The notes: a model not told the origin generated them from the letters alone. Counted from the first letter of the stretch, positions 31,549 to 39,837 are shown. The stretch: 45,153 nt of DNA from Streptomyces coryli (GCF_011044975.1 NZ_JAAKZV010000040.1:1-45153); one strand, 5' to 3'. Numbers and translations are program-made.

Positions 31549-32466
31549 TCACCGTCCGGCGTGCCGGCGCAGCAGCTCCCGGGCGGTGGCGGCCATCGCC
31601 TCGTCGACCATCTCGCCCTCGAAGGCCACGGCGCCGGCGCCGCGGGCCCGCGCCTGCTCGACGGCGGCGATCAGGCGGGCGGCGCGGTCGAGTTCCTCCC
31701 GGGCGGGGGTGAACACCTCGTTGATCACGGGGACATGGCTCGGGTGGATCGCCATCATCCCGGCGTAGCCGAGCGAACGGTTCTGCGCCGCGAAGGTGCG
31801 CAGCCCGTCGAGGTCGCCGACGCGGGTCCACAGCCCCGCGACCGGGTGCGGAGCGCCGGCGGCCCGCACGTCCAGCAGCGCGCGGGCGCGGAGGTGGTAC
31901 GTCTCCGTGCCCTCCGGGCTCCAGCGATAGCCGATGGCGCGCTCGACGTCACCGCCGGCGCCGGTGACCGCGCCCGCGTACGCGACCCGGGGCGCGGCCG
32001 CCGCGCAGTCGCGGGCGGCGTGCAGGGCGGTGGCCGTCTCCAGCAGCGGGAGCAGGGCGAAGTGGCCGTACGGCAGGCCGTGTTCGCGTTCCGACCAGGT
32101 GAGCAGGCGGTCGGCCAGGCGGATGTCGTCAGGGCCGGTGACCTTCGGCAGCACGATGCCGGTGAGGCCGGGACGGGCGAGGGCGCGCAGCTCCTCGGCG
32201 GCTGCCCAGCGGTCGAGCGGGTTGATCCGTACGAAGAGCGCCGGGCCGCCGTCCGCGTCGTCGACGGCCGCGGCCACCTGGTCGCGGGCAGCCGCCTTGC
32301 CGTCCTCGGGGACCGCGTCCTCCAGGTCGAGGATGACCGCGTCCGCCCCGCAGGCGCGCGCCTTCGGCAGCAGGTCCGTACGGCTGCCGGGGACGAAAAG
32401 CAGGGACCGGAGAAGGGCGCGGGCGGCCGGCCCAGATGACGTCCGGGCGGCCGGCTCAGATGACAT
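31549..32466 (-). CDS. CitE-like CoA-ester lyase (HpcH/HpaI family)
   Basis: A 305-residue TIM-barrel lyase. It has RSLLFVPGSRTDLLPKARACGADAVILDLEDAVPEDGK at the start (in outline), the Glu in LPLLETATAL, and the variant metal segment GAVTGAGGDVERAIGYRWSPEGTE instead of the more usual FGAEDLA type. This GGD variant marks a distinct subgroup from the mcl of the same window. Lyases of the family split acyl-CoAs such as malyl-, citramalyl- or methylmalyl-CoA. The ATG overlaps the end of the CoA-transferase gene by 11 bases, so activation and cleavage are translated together. The substrate is not known. Confidence 0.85.
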   Translation of the reverse strand: MSSEPAARTSSGPAARALLRSLLFVPGSRTDLLPKARACGADAVILDLEDAVPEDGKAAARDQVAAAVDDADGGPALFVRINPLDRWAAAEELRALARPGLTGIVLPKVTGPDDIRLADRLLTWSEREHGLPYGHFALLPLLETATALHAARDCAAAAPRVAYAGAVTGAGGDVERAIGYRWSPEGTETYHLRARALLDVRAAGAPHPVAGLWTRVGDLDGLRTFAAQNRSLGYAGMMAIHPSHVPVINEVFTPAREELDRAARLIAAVEQARARGAGAVAFEGEMVDEAMAATARELLRRHAGR

Positions 32467-33676
32467 CGCGCTCCTCCAGCTCCGCCAGCTCGCCCTCGCC
32501 GAGGCCCAGCCACTCGCGGTAGACGAGGTCGTTGTCCTGGCCGAGGGCCGGACCGGTGCGCCACACCTTCCCTGGCTGCTGCCGGAAGTGCGGGAGGACC
32601 GCCTGCATCCGTACGGGCCCCAGGTCGGCGTCGGCCACCGTGACGATGTCCGCGCGCTCGGCGTAGACGGGGTCGGCGGCGATGTCGGCGGCGCTGAACA
32701 CCCGCGAGGCCACCACCTCCGCTGCCGCGAAGGCCGCCAGGCACGCGTCCGCGGTGCGCTCCGCGACCCAGGCGCGCAGGCCGTCGTCGAGGCGGCCGCG
32801 GGCGGCGTACTGCTGCTCGGAGGTGGCGAATTCGGTCTCGTCCCAGCCGAGGAGGCGGGCGACGTTACGCACCGAGCGCACCGTCGCGGAGGTGACGGTG
32901 ATCCACTCGCCGTCGCCGGAACGGTAGGTGTTGATCACGGCGGCGGGCGCCACGGCGAGCTGGTTGCCGGAGCGTTCCGGGACGCTGCCCAGCTGGTCGT
33001 GCACGATGACCTGCCATTCGATGAGCCGGTACAGCGGCTCGAAGAGCGCGAGATCGATCCATTCGCCCTCAAAGCCGGGGTCCGTCTCGCGGCGGTGCAG
33101 CGCGGCGAGCACGGCGTACGCGCCCATCAGGCCGGTGACCGCGTCGCCGTGCGAGAAGCCGGTGTGCACGGGCGGTCCTTCGGCGAAGCCGGTCAGGTGC
33201 ACGACCCCGCTGCGCGCCTCGCCGACCTTGCCGAAGCCGGGCTCGTCGGCGCGGGTGGAGGTGGCCCCGTAACCGGATATCTGCAGCAGCACCGCCCTGG
33301 GGTTGAGGCGGTGCACCGCCTCCCAGTCCAGGCCCCAGGCGCGCAGCCGGCCGGCGCGCAGGGTGACGATGACGACGTCGGCCCAGGCGACGAGGCGGTG
33401 GGCGAGGGCGCGGCCCGAGGCGTGGTGCAGGTCGAGGGTGACGGAGCGCTTGTTGCGGCCCGCGACCTTGAACCACAGCGGGTGGCCGTCTTTTACGGGA
33501 CCCATCGCGCGGGCCGCGTCGCCGGTGCCCGGCGGCTCCACGTGGACGACGTCGGCGCCCTGGTCGGCGAGCATGGAGCCGGCCAGCGGCCCGGCCACCA
33601 CATGCGCGAATTCCACCACCTTCAGCCCGCTCAACTGCCCCTGCCCGCCGCCCTGCCCACGCTCGTCCGCCACCAT
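32456..33676 (-). CDS. Class III (CaiB/BaiF) CoA-transferase
   Basis: A 406-residue enzyme that moves CoA between carboxylic acids. The N-terminal LKVVEFAHVVAGPLAGSMLADQGADVVHVEPPG is the family beginning, Asp178 in HTGFSHGDAVTG is the expected anhydride-forming nucleophile (equivalent to Asp169 in formyl-CoA transferase), and EGEWIDLALFE follows. Members activate oxalate, carnitine, malate, mesaconate, itaconate and citramalate. It is co-transcribed with the CitE-like lyase, and a LysR-type box lies about 84 bases upstream of its start, so it belongs to a regulated pair for CoA activation and cleavage. Confidence 0.88.
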   Translation of the reverse strand: MVADERGQGGGQGQLSGLKVVEFAHVVAGPLAGSMLADQGADVVHVEPPGTGDAARAMGPVKDGHPLWFKVAGRNKRSVTLDLHHASGRALAHRLVAWADVVIVTLRAGRLRAWGLDWEAVHRLNPRAVLLQISGYGATSTRADEPGFGKVGEARSGVVHLTGFAEGPPVHTGFSHGDAVTGLMGAYAVLAALHRRETDPGFEGEWIDLALFEPLYRLIEWQVIVHDQLGSVPERSGNQLAVAPAAVINTYRSGDGEWITVTSATVRSVRNVARLLGWDETEFATSEQQYAARGRLDDGLRAWVAERTADACLAAFAAAEVVASRVFSAADIAADPVYAERADIVTVADADLGPVRMQAVLPHFRQQPGKVWRTGPALGQDNDLVYREWLGLGEGELAELEERDVI

Positions 33677-33758
33677 CGCGCTCCCTGTGCTCGCTTCCAG
33701 CGGCTTTCAGGGTGACCAGGCCGGGGAATGCCCGTCCAGCAAGAAATCTCCATGAATC

Positions 33759-33775
33759 CATGCGACTTGCGCATG
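33759..33775. promoter_or_regulatory. LysR-type box upstream of CoA-transferase/lyase operon
   Basis: ATGCG (33760-33764) and CGCAT (33770-33774) flank ACTTG, giving a T-N11-A core inside a slightly longer inverted repeat. It lies 83 bases before the CoA-transferase start. The same sequence with another spacer occurs at 34773-34787. The neighbouring lysR gene makes the assignment likely. Confidence 0.65.
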
Positions 33776-33796
33776 AATCGAGGGCGGGCCGGGCTG

Positions 33797-34726
33797 CTAC
33801 GCCCAGGTCACCCCCGGCGGCAGCGGGCGCTCTTCGGCGCGGAACGCCTGCAAGGTGTCGAGGAAGTGCTGCGCCGTGAGCGGCAGCGGGCGGCGGGCCC
33901 GTAGCGCGATGTCCAGGCGGCGGTCGACGACCGGGCCGGTGAGCGGCCGGTGCACCAGGGCGCCGGCGCCCAGCAGCGGCAGGACGAGCGCGGGCAGGGC
34001 GGTGACGCCGAGTCCGGCCGCCACCAGGCCGCCGACCGTGGCCACGCTGCCCGCCTCGGCGGCCGGCGCGGTCCGCGCGTCGACCTGCGCGAACGCCGCG
34101 TCCACCAGGCGCCGTACGCTCGACTCCCGGCCGACCGCCAGGAACGGCTCGCGGGCCAGCTCCTCCCAGCCGACCGCCTCCTGCTCGCCCCGCTCCGCCA
34201 GCGGATGCCCCTCGGGCAGCACCGCCACGAACCGGTCGCGGACCAGCGGGCGGTGCTCCAGCTGACCCGACGGCTCGCCGGTGGTGATCGCGAAGTCGGC
34301 GTCGCCCGCCAGCACCCGGCCCAGCACCGACTGCTCCAGGCCGTCCATGATCTGCACCGCCACCCGCGGCCGCCGTTCGCGGAAGCCGGAGATCACCCCG
34401 GGCAGCAGCACCGCCGCGACCGACGGCAGCGTGGCTACGGCGACGGTGCCGGACTCGCCGAGCAGGAAGCGCTGCAGCTCCTTCATGCCGGACCGGTGCG
34501 CGTTCACGATCTGCTCGGCTATCCGCAGCGCCTCGACGCCCGCGGCGGTCAGCTGGACGTTACGGGTGTCCCGTTCCAGCAGCTGGGCGCCGACCTGCCG
34601 CTCCAGGTCGGCGACCGCGCGGCTGAGCGAGGACTGGGAGACGTGCAGTTGCGCGGCGGCCGCGGTGAAGCTGGCGGCCCGGGCGACGGCGGCGTACGCG
34701 CTCAGCTGGCGGAGGGTGGTGTCCAT
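33797..34726 (-). CDS. LysR family transcriptional regulator
   Basis: A 309-residue LTTR. The N-terminal winged helix is LRQLSAYAAVARAASFTAAAAQLHVSQSSLSRAVADLERQVGAQLLERDTRNVQLTAAG (in outline), and the rest is the inducer-binding domain with RPRVAVQIMDGLEQ, LVAAGLGVTALPALV and similar segments. Start is the ATG at 34726. It is divergent from the CitMHS transporter and lies directly upstream of the CoA-transferase/lyase pair. Identical boxes at 33759 and 34773 suggest it controls both and itself. The inducer is unknown, presumably the carboxylate or its CoA ester. Confidence 0.92.
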   Translation of the reverse strand: MDTTLRQLSAYAAVARAASFTAAAAQLHVSQSSLSRAVADLERQVGAQLLERDTRNVQLTAAGVEALRIAEQIVNAHRSGMKELQRFLLGESGTVAVATLPSVAAVLLPGVISGFRERRPRVAVQIMDGLEQSVLGRVLAGDADFAITTGEPSGQLEHRPLVRDRFVAVLPEGHPLAERGEQEAVGWEELAREPFLAVGRESSVRRLVDAAFAQVDARTAPAAEAGSVATVGGLVAAGLGVTALPALVLPLLGAGALVHRPLTGPVVDRRLDIALRARRPLPLTAQHFLDTLQAFRAEERPLPPGVTWA

Positions 34727-34772
34727 GGCCGGTGAGCGTAGGTCGCTATCGCCGCGCCGGACAGCCGGATTG

Positions 34773-34787
34773 ATGCGGACAACGCAT
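34773..34787. promoter_or_regulatory. LysR-type box between lysR and the transporter gene
   Basis: ATGCG (34773-34777), spacer GACAA and CGCAT (34783-34787) form the same inverted repeat as at 33760-33774. Both sites are followed by GAA, so ATGCG-N5-CGCATGAA is shared. It lies 47 bases from the lysR start and 58 bases from the preferred transporter start. Confidence 0.65.
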
Positions 34788-34845
34788 GAACACATCTCGG
34801 TTTGATGCTGGACGCCGATCTGTCGCCGCTTCGACACTCATCCGC

Positions 34846-36207
34846 ATGCCGGCGACTCTCGGATTCCTCACCATCGGCCTGTTCCTGTTGCTCACCATGA
34901 CGAAGCGGGTCTCCGTCCTGGTGGCGCTCGTGCTGCTCCCGGTCCTCGCCGCCCTCGTCGGCGGCCACGCCGGCGACCTCGGCGACATGGTGCTCACCGG
35001 CCTCACCACGGTGGCGCCGACCGGCATCATGATCGCCTTCGCGGTGCTGTACTTCTCGCTCATGGTCGATGCGGGCCTCTTCGACCCGCTGATCCGCGTG
35101 CTGCTGAAGTTCGCGCGCAACGACCCGGCGCGGGTCGCGGTCGCCACGGCGGTGCTGACGATGTGCGTGGCCCTGGACGGCGACGGAGCATCGACATTCC
35201 TCATTACGGTCTCCGCGCTGCTGCCGGTCTACCGGCGGCTGCGGATGAGCCCACTGGTGCTGTCAGGCGTGGTCTGCCTGGGCGCGGGCGTGATGAACAT
35301 GGTCCCGTGGGGCGGGCCGACGGTCCGGGCGATGGCGGCGCTGAAGCTGGAGAGCTCGGAGGTCTTCACGCCGGTGCTGCCCGCGATGGGGGTCGGGATC
35401 CTCTGGGTGCTGCTGGCGGCGTATTGGATCGGGCGGCGGGAGCGACGCCGGCTGGCGGGGGAGAGCGGGGAGAGCGAGTCGAGCGAGGAGAGCAAGGCGA
35501 GCGCCGAGCCCGCCGGCCCGCAGGTCGCCCCGCTGCCGGGCGACGGCCCCGGCACCCCGCTGCTGCCCGCCGCCGAGACGCGGCCGCCTGCCTGGCTGAT
35601 GGTCTTCAACGCTGCGCTCACCGTGGTGCTGCTCGTCGCCCTCGTCATGGAAGTGATGCCGCTGCCGGTGCTGTTCGCGCTCGCCTTCGCGGTGGCGCTG
35701 CTGGTCAACCACCCGACCTGGGAGCAGCAGCAGGCGCTGCTGGAGAAGCACGCCAGGAGCGTGGTGCTGGTCACCACCATGATCTTCGCGGCGGGGGTGT
35801 TCACCGGCGTGCTCACCGAGACGAAGATGATCACCGAGATGGCGCAGGCGCTGGTGGACGTGGTCCCCGACTCCTTCGGTGGCCATCTGCCGCCGCTGGT
35901 GGCCATCGCCGGGATGCCGCTCAGCCTTGCTTTCACGCCGGACGCGTTCTACTTCGGGGTGCTGCCGGTGCTCGCCGAGACGGCGGCCGGCTTCGGCACC
36001 GGGCAGGAGGAGATCGCCCGGGCCGCGATCCTCGGCCAGATGACCACGGGCTTCCCGCTCAGCCCGCTCACCGCCTCCACCTTCATCCTGCTCGGGATGA
36101 GCGGCGTCCAGCTCGGTGAGCACCAACGGTTCATCTTCCGCTGGGCGTTCGGCACCACGCTCGTGATGACGGCGGCGGCGCTGGCCACCGGCGCGATATC
36201 GCTCTGA
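34846..36207 (+). CDS. CitMHS-type citrate/carboxylate transporter
   Basis: A 453-residue polytopic transporter of the CitMHS family, which in Bacillus moves metal-citrate complexes and in others moves di- or tricarboxylates with protons. The start MPATLGFLTIGLFLLLTMTKRVSVLVAL matches the family N-terminus, so ATG 34846 is preferred over the ATG at 34786, which lies within the LysR box. The conserved GDGASTFLITVSALLPVYRRLRM and VMNMVPWGGPTVRA segments are present, as is TPDAFYFGVLPVL near the end. A long hydrophilic Ser/Glu/Pro-rich loop (about 205-250) splits the protein. It is divergent from lysR, and the next gene follows after 30 bases. Confidence 0.88.
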   Translation: MPATLGFLTIGLFLLLTMTKRVSVLVALVLLPVLAALVGGHAGDLGDMVLTGLTTVAPTGIMIAFAVLYFSLMVDAGLFDPLIRVLLKFARNDPARVAVATAVLTMCVALDGDGASTFLITVSALLPVYRRLRMSPLVLSGVVCLGAGVMNMVPWGGPTVRAMAALKLESSEVFTPVLPAMGVGILWVLLAAYWIGRRERRRLAGESGESESSEESKASAEPAGPQVAPLPGDGPGTPLLPAAETRPPAWLMVFNAALTVVLLVALVMEVMPLPVLFALAFAVALLVNHPTWEQQQALLEKHARSVVLVTTMIFAAGVFTGVLTETKMITEMAQALVDVVPDSFGGHLPPLVAIAGMPLSLAFTPDAFYFGVLPVLAETAAGFGTGQEEIARAAILGQMTTGFPLSPLTASTFILLGMSGVQLGEHQRFIFRWAFGTTLVMTAAALATGAISL

Positions 36208-36237
36208 GGGCACGACCAACGAAGGGAACGCCTGCGC

Positions 36238-37848
36238 ATGCCCGAGCCCGAGTCCGTACCCGACCGTCACCCGCAACCGGCGCTCTCCCGCCGGACTCTC
36301 TGCGCCCTGGGCGCGGCCGCCGGCATCGGCGCGGCCCTGGCACCCGCGACCGCCGCCCGCGCGTCGGCCGGGCAGATCGCCGGTGAGCCGACCGGAGGGC
36401 CGCCCGACCCGTTCTTCGCCTACGACCGCCCCGCCGCCTACGGCGTCGTCCGCGAGGACGTCAAGGTCCCGCTGCGCGACGGCAGTCACCTCGCGGCCCA
36501 GCTCTACCGCCCCGCCGACGCCACCGGCCGGCCCGCGGCGGGGACCTTCCCCGGCATCGTGTACGAGTACACCGCGTACGCCCCCTCGCTGGAGCAATTC
36601 GGCACCGACGCCGCCTATTTCGTCCGCCGCGGCTACCTCGCGCTGGTCTGCCAGGTGCGCGGCGCGGGCGCCTCGCCGGGCACCGTCGACCCCTTCGGCC
36701 CGCAGGAGCAGCGCGACAACCACGACGCCATCGAATGGCTCGCCCGGCACGCCGCCTGCGCCGGCCGCATCGGGCAGATGGGCGTCAGCTACGGCGGCCA
36801 CACCACGGTCCTCGCCGCGGCCAACCGCCCCCCGTCGCTGAAGGCGATCATCCCGGTCAACGCCATCTCCGACTGGTACGAGAACACCATCTACCGCGGC
36901 GGCATCTACTCCGCCCGGATCCGCGACTGGCAGCGCCAGTGGGCCCCCGGCACCCTCACCAGCTACGCCGAGCACCCGCTCCACGACGACTTCTGGCGCG
37001 ACCGCAGCGTGAAGACCCGCTGGGACGCGCTCACCATCCCCATGCTGGGCATCAACGGCTGGTACGACCGCTACCGCGACGGCATGGTGCAGAACTACCT
37101 GGCCCGCCCCGACCACGTCTGGCTGGTCTCCGGCCCCTGGGAACACGGCTCACCGCAGGGCCAGTACGCCGGCATCGGCCCCGGCGGCTACCTCGCCTGG
37201 TGGGACCGCTGGCTGGCCGCGGACGCGCGGGCGCCCCTGCCCGCCGCGCACATCACCTCGTACGAGGTGCCGGGTCCCGGCGCGGGCGCGGGCTGGCAGC
37301 AGTTCGGCCAGTGGCCGCCGCCCGACGCCCGCCGCCGCACCCTCAGCCTGCGCGCCGACGGCTCGCTCCACACCGGCTCCGGCCGCCCGGCCACCACCGG
37401 CTTCGACGTCAACACCGGCACGGGAGCCCCCGGACCGCACCAGCAACTGACCTTCTCCACCCCGCCGTTGCGCCACGCCACGGTGCTCGCCGGCGACGCC
37501 ACGGCCCGTATCCGCGCGGCCTTCACCGCCACCGACGGCAATATCGCGACGATCCTCTACGACCGGGCGCCCGACGGCAGCACCACCTGGATCACGGCCG
37601 GCTGGCTGAAGGCGAGCCACCGCCGCGGCCACACGGCACTCACCCCCGTTACCCCCGGCCGCGATCACGACCTCGACGTGCACCTGTGGCCGACGCACTA
37701 CCGCCTCGCCGCCGGCCACCGGCTCGTGCTCCGGGTCTCCGCCGACGACTATCCGGAGATCGACTCGGACGCGCCGCCGGGTCGCGTGCGGCTACGGCTC
37801 GGGGCGGGTGGCTGCGCGCTGGACCTCATGGTCCGTACGCCGGGGTGA
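36238..37848 (+). CDS. Tat-exported CocE/NonD-family hydrolase
   Basis: A 536-residue alpha/beta hydrolase with a twin-arginine signal (SRRTLCALGAAAGIGAALAP, Arg18-Arg19). The catalytic triad can be read as Ser184 (MGVSYGGHT), Asp277 (INGWYDRY) and His303 (GPWEHGSP). The C-terminal jelly-roll of X-prolyl dipeptidyl-peptidase/cocaine-esterase-like enzymes follows, ending VLRVSADDYPEI. Substrates of the family are esters or amides and cannot be predicted. The gene starts 30 bases after the transporter stop with AAGGGAA upstream, so it is probably in the same operon. It may release a carboxylate outside the cell for the transporter, which is inference. Confidence 0.88.
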   Translation: MPEPESVPDRHPQPALSRRTLCALGAAAGIGAALAPATAARASAGQIAGEPTGGPPDPFFAYDRPAAYGVVREDVKVPLRDGSHLAAQLYRPADATGRPAAGTFPGIVYEYTAYAPSLEQFGTDAAYFVRRGYLALVCQVRGAGASPGTVDPFGPQEQRDNHDAIEWLARHAACAGRIGQMGVSYGGHTTVLAAANRPPSLKAIIPVNAISDWYENTIYRGGIYSARIRDWQRQWAPGTLTSYAEHPLHDDFWRDRSVKTRWDALTIPMLGINGWYDRYRDGMVQNYLARPDHVWLVSGPWEHGSPQGQYAGIGPGGYLAWWDRWLAADARAPLPAAHITSYEVPGPGAGAGWQQFGQWPPPDARRRTLSLRADGSLHTGSGRPATTGFDVNTGTGAPGPHQQLTFSTPPLRHATVLAGDATARIRAAFTATDGNIATILYDRAPDGSTTWITAGWLKASHRRGHTALTPVTPGRDHDLDVHLWPTHYRLAAGHRLVLRVSADDYPEIDSDAPPGRVRLRLGAGGCALDLMVRTPG

Positions 37849-37879
37849 CGCGAGCGCGGGGCGCGGTTAATGTCCGGTC

Positions 37880-38269
37880 ATGGCCGTTGATTTGAATCAC
37901 ACCATCGTCGCCGCGCGGGACAAGAAGGAGTCGGCGGAATTCGTCGCCGGCATCCTGGGCCTCGAGGTCGGGCCGCAGTACGGCCCGTTCCTGCCCGTCG
38001 TCACCGCCAATGGCGTCGCCCTGGACTTCATGGACGCCGACCCGTACCACCCCATCAATGAGCAGCACTACGCCTTCATCGTCACGGAGGCCGAGTTCGA
38101 CGAGATCTTCGGGCGCATCAAGGAGGCCGGGATCGAATACTGGGCGGACCCCGGCCACCGGCAGCCCGGCGAGATCAACCATAACGACGGCGGCCGCGGC
38201 GTCTACTTCCCGGACCCCAGCGGCCACAACCTGGAGATCATCACCCGGCCTTACGGCAGCGGGAGCTGA
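37880..38269 (+). CDS. VOC family (glyoxalase-like) protein
   Basis: A 129-residue vicinal-oxygen-chelate protein. The N-terminal LNHTIVAARDKKESAEFVAGILGLEVG and the C-terminal RGVYFPDPSGHNLEIITRP are family hallmarks; His7 and Glu in NLEI are the usual metal ligands. The reaction is unknown; VOC members include dioxygenases, isomerases, glyoxalases and resistance proteins. It is 31 bases after the hydrolase. Its TGA is directly followed by the convergent radical SAM stop, so there is no intergenic space. Confidence 0.85.
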   Translation: MAVDLNHTIVAARDKKESAEFVAGILGLEVGPQYGPFLPVVTANGVALDFMDADPYHPINEQHYAFIVTEAEFDEIFGRIKEAGIEYWADPGHRQPGEINHNDGGRGVYFPDPSGHNLEIITRPYGSGS

Positions 38270-39310
38270 TCACAGCAGCGTCAGCTGGGTGGGAGCGGCC
38301 TCGGCGGTGTCCGACGGCCGCTCCGGCTCCGGGAGGCGCCGCGCGACGCCCCGCCCGGAGGGCCCTATTCCGGCCGCCTCCGCGAACTCGTGCACCTGCC
38401 GCGTGATCCGCCGCTGATACCACTTGGGCGCGTAGGCCCCGTACGCGTACATCCGCTCGTACCGCCGCACCAGATGCGGATGATGCGCCCCGAGCCAGCT
38501 CATGAACCACTCCCGCGCCCCCGGCCGCAGATGCAGCACCAGCGGCGTTACGGATGTGGCCCCCGCCGCGGCGATCGCCTGGACGGTGGCCTCGAGCTGC
38601 TCCGGGGAGTCGCTGAGGAACGGGATCACCGGCGCCATCAGCACCCCGCACTGGATCCCGGCGTCGGTGAGCGTCCTGACGACGTCGAGGCGCCGCTGCG
38701 GCGCGGGCGTCCCGGGCTCGACCGTGCGCCACAGCCCCTGATCGAGGAAGCCGACGGAGACGGCGACGCCGACCTCGGTGACCTCCGCGGACTGCTGGAG
38801 CAGCGGGAGGTCGCGGAGGATGAGGGTGCCCTTGGTGAGGATCGAGTACGGGTTCGCGTAGTCGCGGAGGGCGGAGAGGATGCCGGGCATCAGCGCGTAC
38901 CGGCCCTCGGCCCGTTGATAGCAGTCGACGTTCGTGCCCATGGCGATGTGATCGCCGTGCCAGCGCGGGGAACGCAGCTCGCGGCGGAGCAGGTCCGGGG
39001 CGTTGACCTTCACCACGATCTGCGAGTCGAAGCCCTGGCCCGTATCGAGGTCGAGATAGCTGTGCGTCTTCCTCGCAAAGCAATACACGCACGCGTGTGA
39101 GCAGCCGCGATACGGATTCACGGTCCAGTCGAAGGGCATCCGGGATGCGCCCGGCACGCGATTGACGATCGAGCGGGCGCGGACCTCGTGGAAGGTGATG
39201 CCTGCGAACTCAGGGGTGTCGAAGGTCCGCGTCACCACATCCGTCCCGAAGAGGGCGGGAGCAGCCGCACCGTCCCCGGCTCCGTCCTGGCTCAGGTTCT
39301 GCCAGCGCAT
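38270..39310 (-). CDS. Radical SAM protein of the Rv2578c/SplB-like family
   Basis: A 346-residue protein with the 4Fe-4S radical-SAM motif CSHACVYC at residues 70-77 (Cys70, Cys74, Cys77) after NPYRGC. It is similar in layout to spore photoproduct lyase-like proteins and to mycobacterial Rv2578c (splB). The biochemical reaction is unproven, and DNA photoproduct repair is only a family-based idea. GGAGG lies eight bases before ATG 39310, so this is preferred over the GTG at 39319. The promoter carries a LexA-type box, which fits a role in the DNA-damage response. Confidence 0.88.
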   Translation of the reverse strand: MRWQNLSQDGAGDGAAAPALFGTDVVTRTFDTPEFAGITFHEVRARSIVNRVPGASRMPFDWTVNPYRGCSHACVYCFARKTHSYLDLDTGQGFDSQIVVKVNAPDLLRRELRSPRWHGDHIAMGTNVDCYQRAEGRYALMPGILSALRDYANPYSILTKGTLILRDLPLLQQSAEVTEVGVAVSVGFLDQGLWRTVEPGTPAPQRRLDVVRTLTDAGIQCGVLMAPVIPFLSDSPEQLEATVQAIAAAGATSVTPLVLHLRPGAREWFMSWLGAHHPHLVRRYERMYAYGAYAPKWYQRRITRQVHEFAEAAGIGPSGRGVARRLPEPERPSDTAEAAPTQLTLL

Positions 39311-39342
39311 CGCACGCACCTCCGCTTGTATCGACTCCGCCG

Positions 39343-39360
39343 AGAATAGAACACGCGTTC
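39343..39360 (-). promoter_or_regulatory. LexA/SOS-box-like operator at the radical SAM promoter
   Basis: GAAC-ACGC-GTTC (39349-39360) has all eight core bases of the actinobacterial SOS box GAAC-N4-GTTC, though not the outer TC/GA. On the minus strand a TATTCT -10 element (39348-39343) follows immediately, so LexA bound here would block transcription of the radical SAM gene. Confidence 0.6.
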
Positions 39361-39393
39361 CCTTCGCGTCGAGTCCACGATCGGGTGAGCCCG

Positions 39394-39422
39394 TTGTGCG
39401 GCGTAATACCTAGCGGTACTAT
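39394..39422 (+). promoter_or_regulatory. padR promoter and overlapping inverted repeat
   Basis: TTGTGC (39394-39399) and TACTAT (39417-39422) are separated by 17 bases. The inverted repeat TACC-TAGC-GGTA (39407-39418) overlaps the -10 element, a common place for PadR autoregulation. The operator is inferred. Confidence 0.55.
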
Positions 39423-39462
39423 GCATCGCGGACTTAGGCATGCAGCCCCCGGAGGAGGCCCC

Positions 39463-39837
39463 GTGAAAGTCACCAAGGATCTGGTCGCCGCATCGGCGAC
39501 GCCGATCGTGCTGGGCATCCTGGCCGAGGGGGAGAGCTACGGGTACGCCATCCTCAAGCGGATCAGCGAGCTGTCCGGCGGCGAGCTGGACTGGACCGAG
39601 GGGCTGCTCTACCCGCTGCTGCACCGGCTCGAGCGCCTCGGGCACGTGGAGTCGGCCTGGCAGGCGGTCGCCGGTGAGCGGCGGCGCAAGTACTACCGCA
39701 TCACGGACGGCGGCCTGGCCGAGCTTGCCGAACAGCGCCGCCAGTGGGACACGGTGGTGGACGCCCTGAAGAAGGTCTGGCAGGACGCCGGTGATCTGGG
39801 GACGCGAACGGCACGACCGCTGGAGGGGCTGGCATGA
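39463..39837 (+). CDS. PadR family transcriptional regulator
   Basis: A 124-residue winged-helix regulator from a GTG with a GGAGGAGG site four bases upstream. The PadR pattern is clear: ILGILAEGESYGYAILKRISELSGGELDWTEGLLYPLLHRLERLGHVESAW and KYYRITDGGLAELAEQR (in outline). A short C-terminal helix replaces the longer domain of subfamily 2. Its stop overlaps the ATG of the membrane protein (ATGA). PadR proteins usually repress a neighbouring membrane gene, which fits here. Confidence 0.92.
   Translation: MKVTKDLVAASATPIVLGILAEGESYGYAILKRISELSGGELDWTEGLLYPLLHRLERLGHVESAWQAVAGERRRKYYRITDGGLAELAEQRRQWDTVVDALKKVWQDAGDLGTRTARPLEGLA

Noticed and set aside
34786-34845. Upstream ATG for the CitMHS transporter
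   Set aside because: It lies in the LysR box, and the family N-terminus begins at 34846.
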